DNA of 63,080 nt from Bacteroidota bacterium (GTDB taxonomy: Bacteria > Bacteroidota > Bacteroidia > Palsa-965): assembly GCA_021299855.1 (NCBI GenBank), contig JAJTEY010000005.1, forward strand, positions 1-63,080. Reading direction: 5' to 3'. Below the pieces are notes generated by a model. It saw only the letters and a list, made by a program, of their open reading frames with translations. It was not told the DNA's origin and searched no databases. Shown here one piece after another: positions 1 through 8,503 of this stretch. The first letter of the stretch is position 1, and the number at the start of each line of letters is the position of its first letter. A program made the translations under genes and the position numbers.

Positions 1-1
1 A

Positions 2-1285
2 TGGGGCGAACCTGTTTGGGTATTGTTGTTATTGGGTTCATCTACCGTTGACTGGCTCATCGGTTTGTACATCGACAAACACAAAGGAACATCGAAAGCG
101 AAAGCGGGAATTGTGTTTTCCGTAATCGTCAATATTTCCTTGCTGGTTGTTTTTAAGTACAGCGGATTTCTTTACGAGAACATCAATGCCTTATTCGGCA
201 CTTCGTTGGCTATTCCAACATTTACGCTACCGATAGGAATATCATTCTATACGTTTCAAAGTTTGTCCTATACGATCGATTTGTATCGCAATGAAGTTCC
301 CGTACAGAAGTCGCTCAGTAAATTTTACATGTATGTTAGTTTGTATCCGCAGTTGGTTGCCGGTCCAATTGTGCGCTATCAGCACGTTGTACATGAAATT
401 GATGAACGTAAGTTCAATATCAAAGACATGAGTTCAGGCATTCATCGCTTTTGTATCGGACTCTTTAAGAAAGTGTGCATTGCAAATGTGGCGGCCGAAT
501 TTGTAAGCAAATACATGGACGGCGACCTGTCACAACTTTCGACGGGAGAAGCCTGGTTCGGATTGCTGATGTTTTCCGTGCAGATTTATTTCGACTTCTC
601 CGGCTACTCGGATATGGCCATCGGGTTGGGACGACTTTTCGGATTTCACTTTCACGAAAACTTCAACTATCCCTACATCGCAAAGTCGGCAACGGAATTC
701 TGGCGCAGATGGCATATTTCTTTAGGTTCGTTCTTCCGCGATTATGTGTACATTCCATTGGGCGGCAATAAAAAATTCGGCATCAGAAATTTATTTATCG
801 TTTGGTTCTTAACCGGACTGTGGCACGGCGCATCATGGAATTTTATTTTATGGGGATTGTATTTCGGAGTACTCATCTGGATCGAACGCTTGTTTCTGAT
901 GAAGGTGCTATCTGCCGCAGGACGAATGTTTAGTCATATGTATTTGCTTATTGTTGCTGTGATAGGCTGGGGATTATTTTACTTCGACAATATGAGTCGC
1001 CTGCAACAGTTCTTTAACATGTTATTCGGGCAATCAACGCAAGGACATTGGAATGTTAAACTGGAAGTAGTGCTGCAGGAAAATATGTTCTGGCTGGTTC
1101 TTGCCATAGTACTTTGCATGCCGGTTTATAAATATGCTAATCGTATGTTCAAGAAATTCCTAACGAAACGTAATGTGAACTGGATGTGGTTTTTATCCAC
1201 CGGATTCAACTACGCGTTATTACTATTGGCCACGGCAATGCTCGCAGGAAAAAGTTATAATCCGTTTATTTATTTCCGATTCTGA
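2..1285 (+). CDS. MBOAT-family O-acyltransferase (AlgI-like), 5' end outside window
   Basis: Integral membrane O-acyltransferase that probably moves acetyl (or another acyl) groups across the inner membrane for attachment to an extracytoplasmic polymer. The frame is open to the window edge, so the TTG start in the ORF track is not real and the N-terminal membrane segments are missing. Family marks are the region WRRWHISLGSFFRDYVYIPL and the downstream LTGLWHGASWNF, which holds the conserved MBOAT histidine. Many hydrophobic segments are visible. Its stop overlaps the start of the next gene (TGATG), so the two are probably translationally coupled. The partner, a DHHW protein, is the usual periplasmic partner of AlgI-type acyltransferases. 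The acceptor polymer cannot be read from the sequence; an exopolysaccharide or peptidoglycan are both possible. Confidence 0.93.
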   Translation, partial: WGEPVWVLLLLGSSTVDWLIGLYIDKHKGTSKAKAGIVFSVIVNISLLVVFKYSGFLYENINALFGTSLAIPTFTLPIGISFYTFQSLSYTIDLYRNEVPVQKSLSKFYMYVSLYPQLVAGPIVRYQHVVHEIDERKFNIKDMSSGIHRFCIGLFKKVCIANVAAEFVSKYMDGDLSQLSTGEAWFGLLMFSVQIYFDFSGYSDMAIGLGRLFGFHFHENFNYPYIAKSATEFWRRWHISLGSFFRDYVYIPLGGNKKFGIRNLFIVWFLTGLWHGASWNFILWGLYFGVLIWIERLFLMKVLSAAGRMFSHMYLLIVAVIGWGLFYFDNMSRLQQFFNMLFGQSTQGHWNVKLEVVLQENMFWLVLAIVLCMPVYKYANRMFKKFLTKRNVNWMWFLSTGFNYALLLLATAMLAGKSYNPFIYFRF

Positions 1286-2691
1286 TGATGGCGAAGAAAA
1301 GAAATACAGCACGACGGAAATTAGCGTTAATCAACGTGGTGGCATTTGCAACGGTGTTGATGCTGGGAGGTGTTTTGTTTTTCGTTTTACCCAAACAGTC
1401 GGTTTCCGAATTTGAAAAACGACGTTTAAGCCCGGTGCCTCAATTCAGTTGGAAAGAGTTACTGCATGGGAAATATATTGATAGTCTGGAATTGTATGTG
1501 TCGGACAACTTCCCGATGCGAGAACAATTAGTTGAAATATCCTTCCGTATGAAGGAATCACGTGGCATCAAGAATAAAGAAATCACCTTCTACGCAGCAA
1601 CAGATATTCGTAAGCCGAAAAAGAAAGTTGAAAATGTGAAGGTCGATGCTAAAGATTCAGCGAAACAGGATTCCGTCATCATAGAAGGTGAAGGCGAGGA
1701 AGTGAACAACTTATTCATTTTCGAAGGCGCTGCCATGGAGATATTCGGTGGTAACAATAAAATGGCGCAATCGTATGCAGCTGCAATTAACAAGTATGAG
1801 CAGGAATTGCAGGGCAAAGTGAATGTTTACGCAGTGATGATTCCATCTTCAATTGAGTTTAATGCTCCTTCCGAATACCGCAAGATGTCGGTTTCTCAGC
1901 GCACTAATATTCAAACAGCCTATAACAGTATGTTGCCGGGAGTTCGCAAAGTAGATGCGTATGGTTCTATTGCGGAACATCAGCGCGAGTATTGTTATTA
2001 CCGAACGGATCATCACTGGACAGGACGCGGCGCCTTTTATGCCTACACGGCATTTTGCAATTCTGCAGGATTTACTCCTGTGCCATTAACCAATATGGAA
2101 CGAAAAACGAAAACCAACTTTTTGGGTTCATTGTATTGGTTAACTCGCGATTCACGTTTAAAAGAACGTGCGGACACAGTGGAATATTTTAAGATTCCGG
2201 GCAAGTACACGGCTACCGTATTTCCTAAAGGCAGCAAAAAAGGAATGCGCGGAACAATTTATTATGAAACCAAAGGCAGTTATGGTAACTACGGCGTTTT
2301 TTTAGGCGGCGATTGGCCTTTGATGAAAATTGAACGTGATGCTGCTGAACCCAAAACAGGTCGCAATGCAATACTGGTAAAGAATTCGTATGGGAATCCA
2401 TTCGCCACGTATTTGCCTTCACACTTTGACAAGGTATTCGTAGTTGATTATCGCTATTACGAAGGAAGTTTGTTAGATCTTATTGCAACAGAAGGCGTCA
2501 CTGATCTAATTTTCATCAACGGTGTATTTTCTGCAAATACATCATGGCACATTAACATGGTGACCAAAGTGATGAAAGGAACCGGGCCTCGGAAGTCGAA
2601 CGATTCGAATAGCAAAAAACAACAAGTTCGTGATTCTGCACTTGCTCCTATTCGTAAGGATTCTGCGGCAATACCGGAAAAAAAAGGTTAA
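1285..2691 (+). CDS. DHHW-family / AlgJ-AlgX-like SGNH acyltransfer protein
   Basis: A 468-residue protein with one N-terminal membrane anchor (about residues 12-34) after a basic start, so most of it is periplasmic. It carries RTDHHWTGRGAF near residue 242, the DHHW motif of AlgJ/AlgX-type SGNH-like proteins; its Asp-His pair is the known catalytic feature. A later block (LVKNSYGNPFATYLPSHF) carries the likely nucleophile serine region. In alginate and related systems such proteins take the acyl group delivered by the MBOAT partner and transfer it to the polymer. The start overlaps the stop of the MBOAT gene; a second ATG immediately follows and is an equal candidate. A lysine-rich low-complexity stretch around residues 110-135 and a charged C-terminal tail look like linkers. 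Confidence 0.88.
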   Translation: MMAKKRNTARRKLALINVVAFATVLMLGGVLFFVLPKQSVSEFEKRRLSPVPQFSWKELLHGKYIDSLELYVSDNFPMREQLVEISFRMKESRGIKNKEITFYAATDIRKPKKKVENVKVDAKDSAKQDSVIIEGEGEEVNNLFIFEGAAMEIFGGNNKMAQSYAAAINKYEQELQGKVNVYAVMIPSSIEFNAPSEYRKMSVSQRTNIQTAYNSMLPGVRKVDAYGSIAEHQREYCYYRTDHHWTGRGAFYAYTAFCNSAGFTPVPLTNMERKTKTNFLGSLYWLTRDSRLKERADTVEYFKIPGKYTATVFPKGSKKGMRGTIYYETKGSYGNYGVFLGGDWPLMKIERDAAEPKTGRNAILVKNSYGNPFATYLPSHFDKVFVVDYRYYEGSLLDLIATEGVTDLIFINGVFSANTSWHINMVTKVMKGTGPRKSNDSNSKKQQVRDSALAPIRKDSAAIPEKKG

Positions 2692-2707
2692 ATTCACAGG
2701 AAGTGTT

Positions 2708-4270
2708 ATGAGAGAAAAGTTGGGACAAACATTTATCGGAATTGGTGTAGGAACGGCAATCATGCTTACAACAGGCTTTCTGTTGTCGTGTATGGAATCG
2801 TCCGAACCACCGGCTAAAGTTGTTACCAACGAGCCGTTTGTACTGCGGATAGACACGTCCATGACTCCGGTAATTAACACACAGTTCAATTACATTCAAT
2901 TCTATTCGCGTGCTGCATTAACCAACTTTTACAATAACTGGAATCGTTCGAAAGAAAAACAACTATCGTTGGTTCATTTGGGTGACTCGCATTTGCAGAA
3001 TGATATTTTTCCCGGACAAGTGCGTAAGCACTTACATAAAATACATGGCGATGCCGGACGCGGATTGATCTTCCCCTATTCCACTGCCAAAACCTATTCT
3101 TCCATCGAATACAAAACCACACACACCGGAGAATGGGAATGGGGAAAAAGTTTGAGACTTCCGCCTAAACATCCTTTAGGTGTGATCGGAATGAGTTCTT
3201 ACACGAATCAGGCTAATGCATCATTTACTCTTCAGTTCAATGATCCGGTTCCTGCACATTACGATCGCTTGCGTTTTTATTGCAAGAAAAGTGCGAAGAG
3301 TTTTGATGTGGAAATTGACTTTGGTAACGGCAATAAGCAAATCGTACTGATTGATTCTGTTCCCGGAGATTCCTTGTGTTACTATGAAATACCCGTAGTC
3401 AATCCTTCACAAACACTGAAGGTCCGAACGATCAAATCAAAAGCCGGTGAATCCGAACTCGAACAATACGGCATGACCTTAATGAGTTCGAAACCTGAAG
3501 GTGCGGTTGTGCACAATTGCGGTGTTGGTGGCGCGATGTACAAATCGGTGTTGTATGAAAAGCTCTTTACGATACAATTACAAACGTTACAACCTGATGT
3601 TGTGATTATCGATTTTGGTACGAATGATTACATCTATGATGACAGCATTAAAACAGAACTGGATTCACAAATTGTTCAAGTTATCCGAACGGTTCGTACC
3701 GCATCGCCACAAGCCAGTATTATTCTCACCTCAGCACAGGATATGTATTGGAAACAGGAATTAGTGACCAGCGGAGAAAAATTCTCCGACCTTATTCATC
3801 GTATAGCCAAAGAACAAGATTGCGGTGTGTTTGACTGGTACTGGATTTCCGGAGGCAGAACAACCATGTTACATTGGATCAACAAGGGTTACGCACAACC
3901 TGATGGCATTCATTTAACGATAAAAGGTTATCGCTTAAAAGGTGATTTATTTACGGATGCCGTGCTTAAAACCATTTCATTATACGATGCGCAGCCTCCT
4001 CAAAATTCGTTCACGTGTAATTACGATTCTATTCGTGAAGCGCAGAAAAAATTGATGCCTAGTGATTCCCTGAAGCAAATTGCCATGGGAACCGGAGGCA
4101 AAGTAAAGGTAAAACACACCGTTGGGAAAGGACAAACGTTAGGCGGAATTGCGCGTAAATACGGCGTTACGGTGGCGCAAATAAAAAAGTGGAATAATCT
4201 GCGAAGCGACATGATTCGCGTGGGACAAGTCCTTGTGATTTACAAAGAGCCGAAGAAGAAAAAGAAGTAA
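2708..4270 (+). CDS. SGNH/GDSL hydrolase lipoprotein with C-terminal LysM domain
   Basis: A 520-residue protein. The ORF-track start at 2630 lies inside the previous gene; ATG 2708 follows AGGAAG and gives a signal sequence ending at a plausible lipobox (FLLSC, Cys28), so it is probably a lipoprotein. SGNH blocks are visible: HLGDSH near residue 92 (nucleophile serine), DFGTNDYI (block III) and DGIHLTIKGY (block V, catalytic Asp-x-x-His). The last ~50 residues form a LysM repeat (HTVGKGQTLGGIARKYGVTV), which binds peptidoglycan or chitin-like GlcNAc polymers, followed by a lysine-rich tail. With the MBOAT and DHHW genes it forms a three-gene acylation cassette, in which it could remove or transfer acyl groups close to the cell wall. 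The substrate is unknown. Confidence 0.87.
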   Translation: MREKLGQTFIGIGVGTAIMLTTGFLLSCMESSEPPAKVVTNEPFVLRIDTSMTPVINTQFNYIQFYSRAALTNFYNNWNRSKEKQLSLVHLGDSHLQNDIFPGQVRKHLHKIHGDAGRGLIFPYSTAKTYSSIEYKTTHTGEWEWGKSLRLPPKHPLGVIGMSSYTNQANASFTLQFNDPVPAHYDRLRFYCKKSAKSFDVEIDFGNGNKQIVLIDSVPGDSLCYYEIPVVNPSQTLKVRTIKSKAGESELEQYGMTLMSSKPEGAVVHNCGVGGAMYKSVLYEKLFTIQLQTLQPDVVIIDFGTNDYIYDDSIKTELDSQIVQVIRTVRTASPQASIILTSAQDMYWKQELVTSGEKFSDLIHRIAKEQDCGVFDWYWISGGRTTMLHWINKGYAQPDGIHLTIKGYRLKGDLFTDAVLKTISLYDAQPPQNSFTCNYDSIREAQKKLMPSDSLKQIAMGTGGKVKVKHTVGKGQTLGGIARKYGVTVAQIKKWNNLRSDMIRVGQVLVIYKEPKKKKK

Positions 4271-5509
4271 TTACGCTAATTGCTTATACAGCATCATTAA
4301 TGCCGTAAGGGCAGCACGTGTAATGTTGCGTTCTCTGTTATCTCCGAATAAGAACTTTTGAGCCACAGTGCCATCAGGGCCTGCGAGCGCAATCCACACA
4401 GTGCCCACAGGTTTTTCCGCAGTTCCACCGTCAGGACCCGCAATACCGGAAGTTGCCAATGCATAATCTGCACCAATAATTTTTCGCGCCTGTTGTGCCA
4501 TCGCCGTTACCACTTCTTCGCTGACTGCGCCGTTATTTTGAATTAAATCCTGAGGTATTTGCAGCAAATCTGTTTTTGCTTTGTTCGCATAGGTTAACGT
4601 ACTTCCCAAGTAGTAAGCTGAACTTCCGGGCACACCTGTTATTAAATGCGCTATGTATCCGCCGGTGCAACTTTCTGCGGTGCATAACGTTTTGCCGGAT
4701 GCCTTTAATCGTTCACCCAACGCCACAGGTAATGAAATATCCTCCGTAGCAAACGTCCATTTTTCAATTAACGGCAATAACTTTTGTACTGCATCATCCA
4801 ACAATGTACTGCAATGCTCACGATCGGCTCCGTCAATCATTACCCGCAAGCGCACAATTCCCGGAGCGGGCAAATACGCGAGTTTCATTCCTGCAGCTGT
4901 AATTTCATCCTCCCATTGTTCAATGCGCTCAGCCAAAACCGACTCACCAATTCCCTGCGTCATGATGGTGCGCTGCAGAACAACGGGCATTTCAAATCGT
5001 TGACGAAGCAGCGGTAATACCTGCTCACTGAATAAACTTTTCATTTCGTAGGGAACACCGGGTAACGAAACAACGACTACTCCTTCAGCATCGAACCACA
5101 TCCCCGGAGCTGTTCCGTTAAAATTGCGCAGCGCTTTACATGATGCAGGAACTAACGCTTGCTTTCGATTAACATCCGAAACCGTTTTACCGAACTTGGA
5201 AAAAAACAACTCCACATCGGCTAACACCTCGGCATTCATTACTAATTCGGTCCGAAAGTATTCAGCTAAAGTTACCTTGGTAATATCATCTTTAGTTGGA
5301 CCAAGTCCGCCGGTAATAATTACAATTTCTGCACGTTTTCTTGCTGCATCCAACGCCCCTAAAATCGCTTCTTTGGTGTCACTTACGGCAGTTCGTTGCA
5401 CCACCCGAATGCCGTTGTAAGTCAATTCGGCGCCGATAAATGCGGAATTGGTATCAATAACCTGACCGATCAACAACTCGTCTCCGATGGTAATAATTTC
5501 TGCCTTCAT
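4271..5509 (-). CDS. cinA: CinA-family protein (MoCF-like domain plus NMN deamidase domain)
   Basis: A 412-residue CinA, the usual family length. The N-terminal part (about 1-170) is the MoCF/molybdopterin-binding-like domain, starting EIITIGDELLIGQVIDTNS and including GGLGPTKDD. The C-terminal part (about 255-410) is the PncC-type nicotinamide mononucleotide deamidase domain with AESCTGGYIAHLIT and TSGIAGPDGGT. The family hydrolyses ADP-ribose in the N-domain and recycles NMN in the C-domain, so a role in pyridine nucleotide salvage is likely; the competence link is historical. Its stop codon directly abuts the stop of the convergent LysM gene (no spacer). It is divergent from the DUF4197 gene. 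Confidence 0.95.
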   Translation of the reverse strand: MKAEIITIGDELLIGQVIDTNSAFIGAELTYNGIRVVQRTAVSDTKEAILGALDAARKRAEIVIITGGLGPTKDDITKVTLAEYFRTELVMNAEVLADVELFFSKFGKTVSDVNRKQALVPASCKALRNFNGTAPGMWFDAEGVVVVSLPGVPYEMKSLFSEQVLPLLRQRFEMPVVLQRTIMTQGIGESVLAERIEQWEDEITAAGMKLAYLPAPGIVRLRVMIDGADREHCSTLLDDAVQKLLPLIEKWTFATEDISLPVALGERLKASGKTLCTAESCTGGYIAHLITGVPGSSAYYLGSTLTYANKAKTDLLQIPQDLIQNNGAVSEEVVTAMAQQARKIIGADYALATSGIAGPDGGTAEKPVGTVWIALAGPDGTVAQKFLFGDNRERNITRAALTALMMLYKQLA

Positions 5510-5572
5510 AGTTCACAAAGGTAATGGCAAGTCAAATAATCTAGACTTCCGCATAATTTGGCTCGCAATTTG

Positions 5573-5580
5573 TAGATTTG
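5573..5580 (+). promoter_or_regulatory. candidate -7 box (TAGATTTG) for the DUF4197 gene
   Basis: TAGATTTG matches the Bacteroidota -7 consensus TAnnTTTG exactly and ends 23 bases before the ATG at 5604. A TTTG lies 12 bases upstream, closer than usual for the -33 element, so the -33 part is unsupported. Confidence 0.38.
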
Positions 5581-5603
5581 TTAAGAACACAAAAGCAGTC
5601 AAC

Positions 5604-6341
5604 ATGAAAAAGATCCTCGCATTGGCAGTAAGCGGCATTGTACTGTTTACCGCATGTACCGAATTAAATAAAGCATTATCTCAGGCCGGAGCGATGTCCG
5701 GAGCCGGCAGTGGCGCATTAACCGCTGCAGAAATTGTTCAGGGTTTAAAAGAAGCCTTGAATCAGGGAACCAACAAAGGAGTGGCGAAAGCGTCTGCAAC
5801 TGACGGGTTCTTTAAAAATCCATTGATCTTTATTCCGTTCCCTCCGGCAGCTCAGAAAGTAAAAAATTTCTGCCTGAATTTAGGTTTGAAAGGGCAAGTG
5901 GATAAATTTGAATTGACTTTAAACCGTGCTGCTGAAGATGCTGCGAAAGAAGCGGGACCAATATTTCTGAATGCTATCAAAACGATGACTGTTCAGGATG
6001 GTTTAGGAATCCTTCGTGGTGCAGATACATCGGCTACAAATTATCTCCGTACGAAATGTACTGCAGATATGATTACAAAGTTCAAACCGAAAGTTCAGGC
6101 AGCTACTCAAAAAGTAGAATTAACCAAACACTGGACTCCGCTTGCCTCGGCTTACAACAAGATTCCAACTAACCAGCCTGTAAATCCGGATTTGGATCAG
6201 TATGTGACAGACAAAGGGATTGACGGCGTATTTAAATTGGTAGGTCAAGAAGAGAAAAACATTCGCACTAATCCTGCGGCACGAGGAACCCAAATTTTAC
6301 AGAAGGTATTCGGTTCCAAAGAAAATCCGCACAACAAATAA
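5604..6341 (+). CDS. DUF4197 domain lipoprotein
   Basis: A 245-residue protein. The track start at 5487 overlaps cinA and lacks a signal sequence; ATG 5604 gives MKKILALAVSGIVLFTAC, a typical lipoprotein signal with Cys18. The mature part matches DUF4197 in feel and length: a KEALNQGTNKGV helix, the KNPLIFIPFP segment, and a C-terminal VTDKGIDGVFKLVGQEEKNIR block. The family's function is not known; it is usually a single-copy envelope lipoprotein. It stands alone with its own candidate -7 box and ends just before a very strong two-way terminator, so it is probably monocistronic. Confidence 0.88.
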   Translation: MKKILALAVSGIVLFTACTELNKALSQAGAMSGAGSGALTAAEIVQGLKEALNQGTNKGVAKASATDGFFKNPLIFIPFPPAAQKVKNFCLNLGLKGQVDKFELTLNRAAEDAAKEAGPIFLNAIKTMTVQDGLGILRGADTSATNYLRTKCTADMITKFKPKVQAATQKVELTKHWTPLASAYNKIPTNQPVNPDLDQYVTDKGIDGVFKLVGQEEKNIRTNPAARGTQILQKVFGSKENPHNK

Positions 6342-6357
6342 TAATCTCTCTCTATGT

Positions 6358-6397
6358 TAAATGAAAAAGACAGTCCGCAGACTGTCTTTTTCATTTA
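6358..6397. terminator. bidirectional rho-independent terminator with 18-bp perfect arms
   Basis: TAAATGAAAAAGACAGTC, a CGCA loop, then its exact reverse complement GACTGTCTTTTTCATTTA. The GACAGTC/GACTGTC core is flanked by A5/T5 tracts, so it has a T-tract on either strand. It lies between the convergent DUF4197 gene (ends 6341) and the universal stress gene (ends 6413) and can serve both. Confidence 0.93.
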
Positions 6398-6412
6398 CTA
6401 CTTCATTTCTTA

Positions 6413-7309
6413 TCAGTAAGCAGTGTAAGAGCCACCCAAGTCAATTCCTGAATATTTTCCCTCACGAGGTTTAATACTCAACACCGGAATCTTGGAATGA
6501 TTAACAATTTGTTTAGCCTTTGGACCTAAGAAAATACCGGTCATTTCAGATTCATGATCCGTCATAATCACAATAAGATCTGCATTTACCCGGTGTCCGT
6601 ACTTCAATGCTTCAATTGCAAGATTGCTTCCTTCGATTGTGTTTCTGGAGAATGGAACACCTGCTTTTTGAACCGCATGTTCTACCTGATCCAATACGAT
6701 CTGCAACTTGTCGTATTCCGAAGCTTCATTAGATTCCAGCAACCCGATAATATGAATCTTAGCTGCATAAGCAGATGCCAGATCCACCGCTTCATCTACC
6801 TTTTCACGGGAATGTTGGGAGCGATCAATTGGCAATACAATATTTTTAAACCCTAAGTGTGTAGCATGAGTTTGCACCGTCAACACCGGACAAGGAGCCA
6901 ATGTCACTACTTTATGCGCGTTACTTCCGATAAACAACTCTTCGAATCCTTTGGCTCCGTGTGTTCCCATCACCACCAAATCGAACAACTGTTCATTTAC
7001 GATAGTAATTACCTCCTGCCCCACTTGCCCACGAGCTGAGGAAGTAGAAGGACGAATTCCGTAATTTTTGTAAACGTCTTCGGCAGCCTCGTTTAACTTC
7101 TGCTCCACAATTTTATTTAGCGTATCATGATTTTCGATACGCATGATCGGTTCCGGGATCTCGAAATAATATTCACTGACCGGCATTACGTGCAACATGT
7201 GCAAATCAGCTTTCATTAAACGCGCCATAAAAGCTGCATGCTCCAATGCCAACATACCGGTTTCAGAAAAGTCAATCGGTACAAGAATCTTTTTTAGTTT
7301 TAAACTCAT
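6413..7309 (-). CDS. universal stress protein, two Usp domains in tandem
   Basis: A 298-residue cytoplasmic protein made of two UspA domains (about 1-147 and 150-290). Domain 1 keeps the ATP-binding pattern G-2x-G-9x-G-S (GTHGAKGFEELFIGSNAHKV). Domain 2 has the same fold signature (HSKIPVLSIKP) but its motif reads MTDHESEMTGIFLGPKA, so the first glycines are gone and nucleotide binding there is doubtful. Such proteins act in stress or starvation responses. A second tandem Usp gene lies immediately upstream on the same strand; a terminator lies between them, so they are probably separate transcripts from a local duplication. Confidence 0.93.
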   Translation of the reverse strand: MSLKLKKILVPIDFSETGMLALEHAAFMARLMKADLHMLHVMPVSEYYFEIPEPIMRIENHDTLNKIVEQKLNEAAEDVYKNYGIRPSTSSARGQVGQEVITIVNEQLFDLVVMGTHGAKGFEELFIGSNAHKVVTLAPCPVLTVQTHATHLGFKNIVLPIDRSQHSREKVDEAVDLASAYAAKIHIIGLLESNEASEYDKLQIVLDQVEHAVQKAGVPFSRNTIEGSNLAIEALKYGHRVNADLIVIMTDHESEMTGIFLGPKAKQIVNHSKIPVLSIKPREGKYSGIDLGGSYTAY

Positions 7310-7334
7310 ATCGCGGATGATTTGGTTATTTGGA

Positions 7335-7342
7335 TAAAGGTA
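7335..7342 (-). promoter_or_regulatory. candidate -7 box (TACCTTTA) for the first Usp gene
   Basis: TACCTTTA on the minus strand, 25 bases before the ATG at 7309. It differs from TAnnTTTG only in the last base, and the identical octamer occurs before other genes in this window. No TTG is seen at the expected distance. Confidence 0.3.
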
Positions 7343-7406
7343 GTAGTTGAGTGGAATAATGAAAATCAGTTTTGTACGTTATCCGACTGATTCTTGTCAG
7401 GAAAAA

Positions 7407-7434
7407 AAAAGGTCGCTTTACTCAGCGACCTTTT
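7407..7434 (-). terminator. rho-independent terminator of the second Usp gene
   Basis: On the minus strand AAAAGGTCGCT, loop GAGTAA, AGCGACCTTTT, continuing into a run of T (nine A on the plus strand). It lies 23 bases past the stop of the 7457-8338 gene. Confidence 0.92.
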
Positions 7435-7456
7435 ATTAATAGCAAAAGCTAACGTA

Positions 7457-8338
7457 TTAGTAAGGCAAGAATTCTGTTGTATCCTTCTTTGGAGAAGGAA
7501 CTACAGACATTACAGGAATATCGGACTTGTTGATAATTTCCTGCGCAGCTGAGCCGATGAAATACTCGGTAATATCGGTTTCCTGTTGCGTCATGATCAA
7601 CAACAAATCGCCTTCTACTTTATTGGAATAATCAACGATGATTTGTCCCAACGACTCTTCACCCTTAATTCCCTTGATAATTTCAGCTGTACAGCGAATT
7701 CCGGATTTCTCAATAAATGCCTTCACCTGTGCCAACTGGCGAGTCAATCGATTAACGATAAACTCGTCATTAGTAAATAACACGGAGCACACACGAACAT
7801 CTGAACTGTACAATTTCGCAAATTCAATTGCTTTGTTCACCTTTTCACGTGTTTCAGTTGTTAAATCCAACGGCACTACAATATTCTTACAACCGTCACG
7901 GTGGTGTTTCCCTTTAATTGTAATTACCGGCACTTGAGATTCACGAACAACACGCAATGCGTTAGAACCGATAAATCGCTTGCGAATATTCCCTGCACCG
8001 CTGGTTCCCATCACGATGAACTTCGCGCTCAACATATCGGCAACCTCAGCTACTTTTTCGTAAACTGAACCGTGTGCAACTACTTTCTGAACTACAACAC
8101 CTTGCTCTTTCTCCGTCTTCTCAATGAGCTCATCCATTTTTTGGTTCACTTCTTTACGAATTTCCTCTTCATGAGAAGAACCGATTAGACGAGAAAACAA
8201 ACCGGACGTTTCCATAACGTACAACAGCGTAATTTCTCCGTTGATCATTTTCGCCAAATGAGCGGCCTGTTCCAACGCAATCAGTGATTGTTCACCGAAA
8301 TCGGTCGGCACAACGATTTTGTTCAGATTTTGACTCAT
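7457..8338 (-). CDS. universal stress protein, two Usp domains in tandem (paralogue)
   Basis: A 293-residue paralogue of the 6413-7309 product with the same two-domain plan. Domain 1 keeps the nucleotide motif (GTSGAGNIRKRFIGSNALRV); domain 2 again has it degraded (MTQQETDITEYFIGSAAQEI). The shared loss in domain 2 in both copies suggests the tandem fusion arose before the gene duplicated. An AAGGAG sits only two bases before the ATG, too close for a normal ribosome site. It ends at its own strong terminator. Confidence 0.93.
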   Translation of the reverse strand: MSQNLNKIVVPTDFGEQSLIALEQAAHLAKMINGEITLLYVMETSGLFSRLIGSSHEEEIRKEVNQKMDELIEKTEKEQGVVVQKVVAHGSVYEKVAEVADMLSAKFIVMGTSGAGNIRKRFIGSNALRVVRESQVPVITIKGKHHRDGCKNIVVPLDLTTETREKVNKAIEFAKLYSSDVRVCSVLFTNDEFIVNRLTRQLAQVKAFIEKSGIRCTAEIIKGIKGEESLGQIIVDYSNKVEGDLLLIMTQQETDITEYFIGSAAQEIINKSDIPVMSVVPSPKKDTTEFLPY

Positions 8339-8454
8339 ATCTCCTTAACAGTCAGGTTGTTGTAGAGTAATTAGTGTTGGTTTTATCCTGAAAGTGCAAC
8401 AAAATTACGACAAATAAACGGCTTTTCAAAAGTGGTATAAGTTGTCAGGAAGCG

Positions 8455-8482
8455 TTGGGTTCAGTTGACGTGATTACCTTTA
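8455..8482 (+). promoter_or_regulatory. candidate promoter TTG-N17-TACCTTTA
   Basis: TTG at 8455-8457, 17 bases, then TACCTTTA at 8475-8482, ending 21 bases before the ATG at 8504. The same TTG-N17-TACCTTTA arrangement precedes the T9SS gene near 30088, which strengthens both. Confidence 0.45.
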
Positions 8483-8503
8483 CGAAAATCAAAAACACGT
8501 TTT

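Noticed and set aside
2542-2889. 115-residue minus-strand ORF over the DHHW/LysM junction
   Set aside because: It is antisense to two well-supported genes and has no domain.
8339-8347. Strong Shine-Dalgarno for the second Usp gene
   Set aside because: AAGGAG is present but only two bases from the ATG, too close to work as a standard site.
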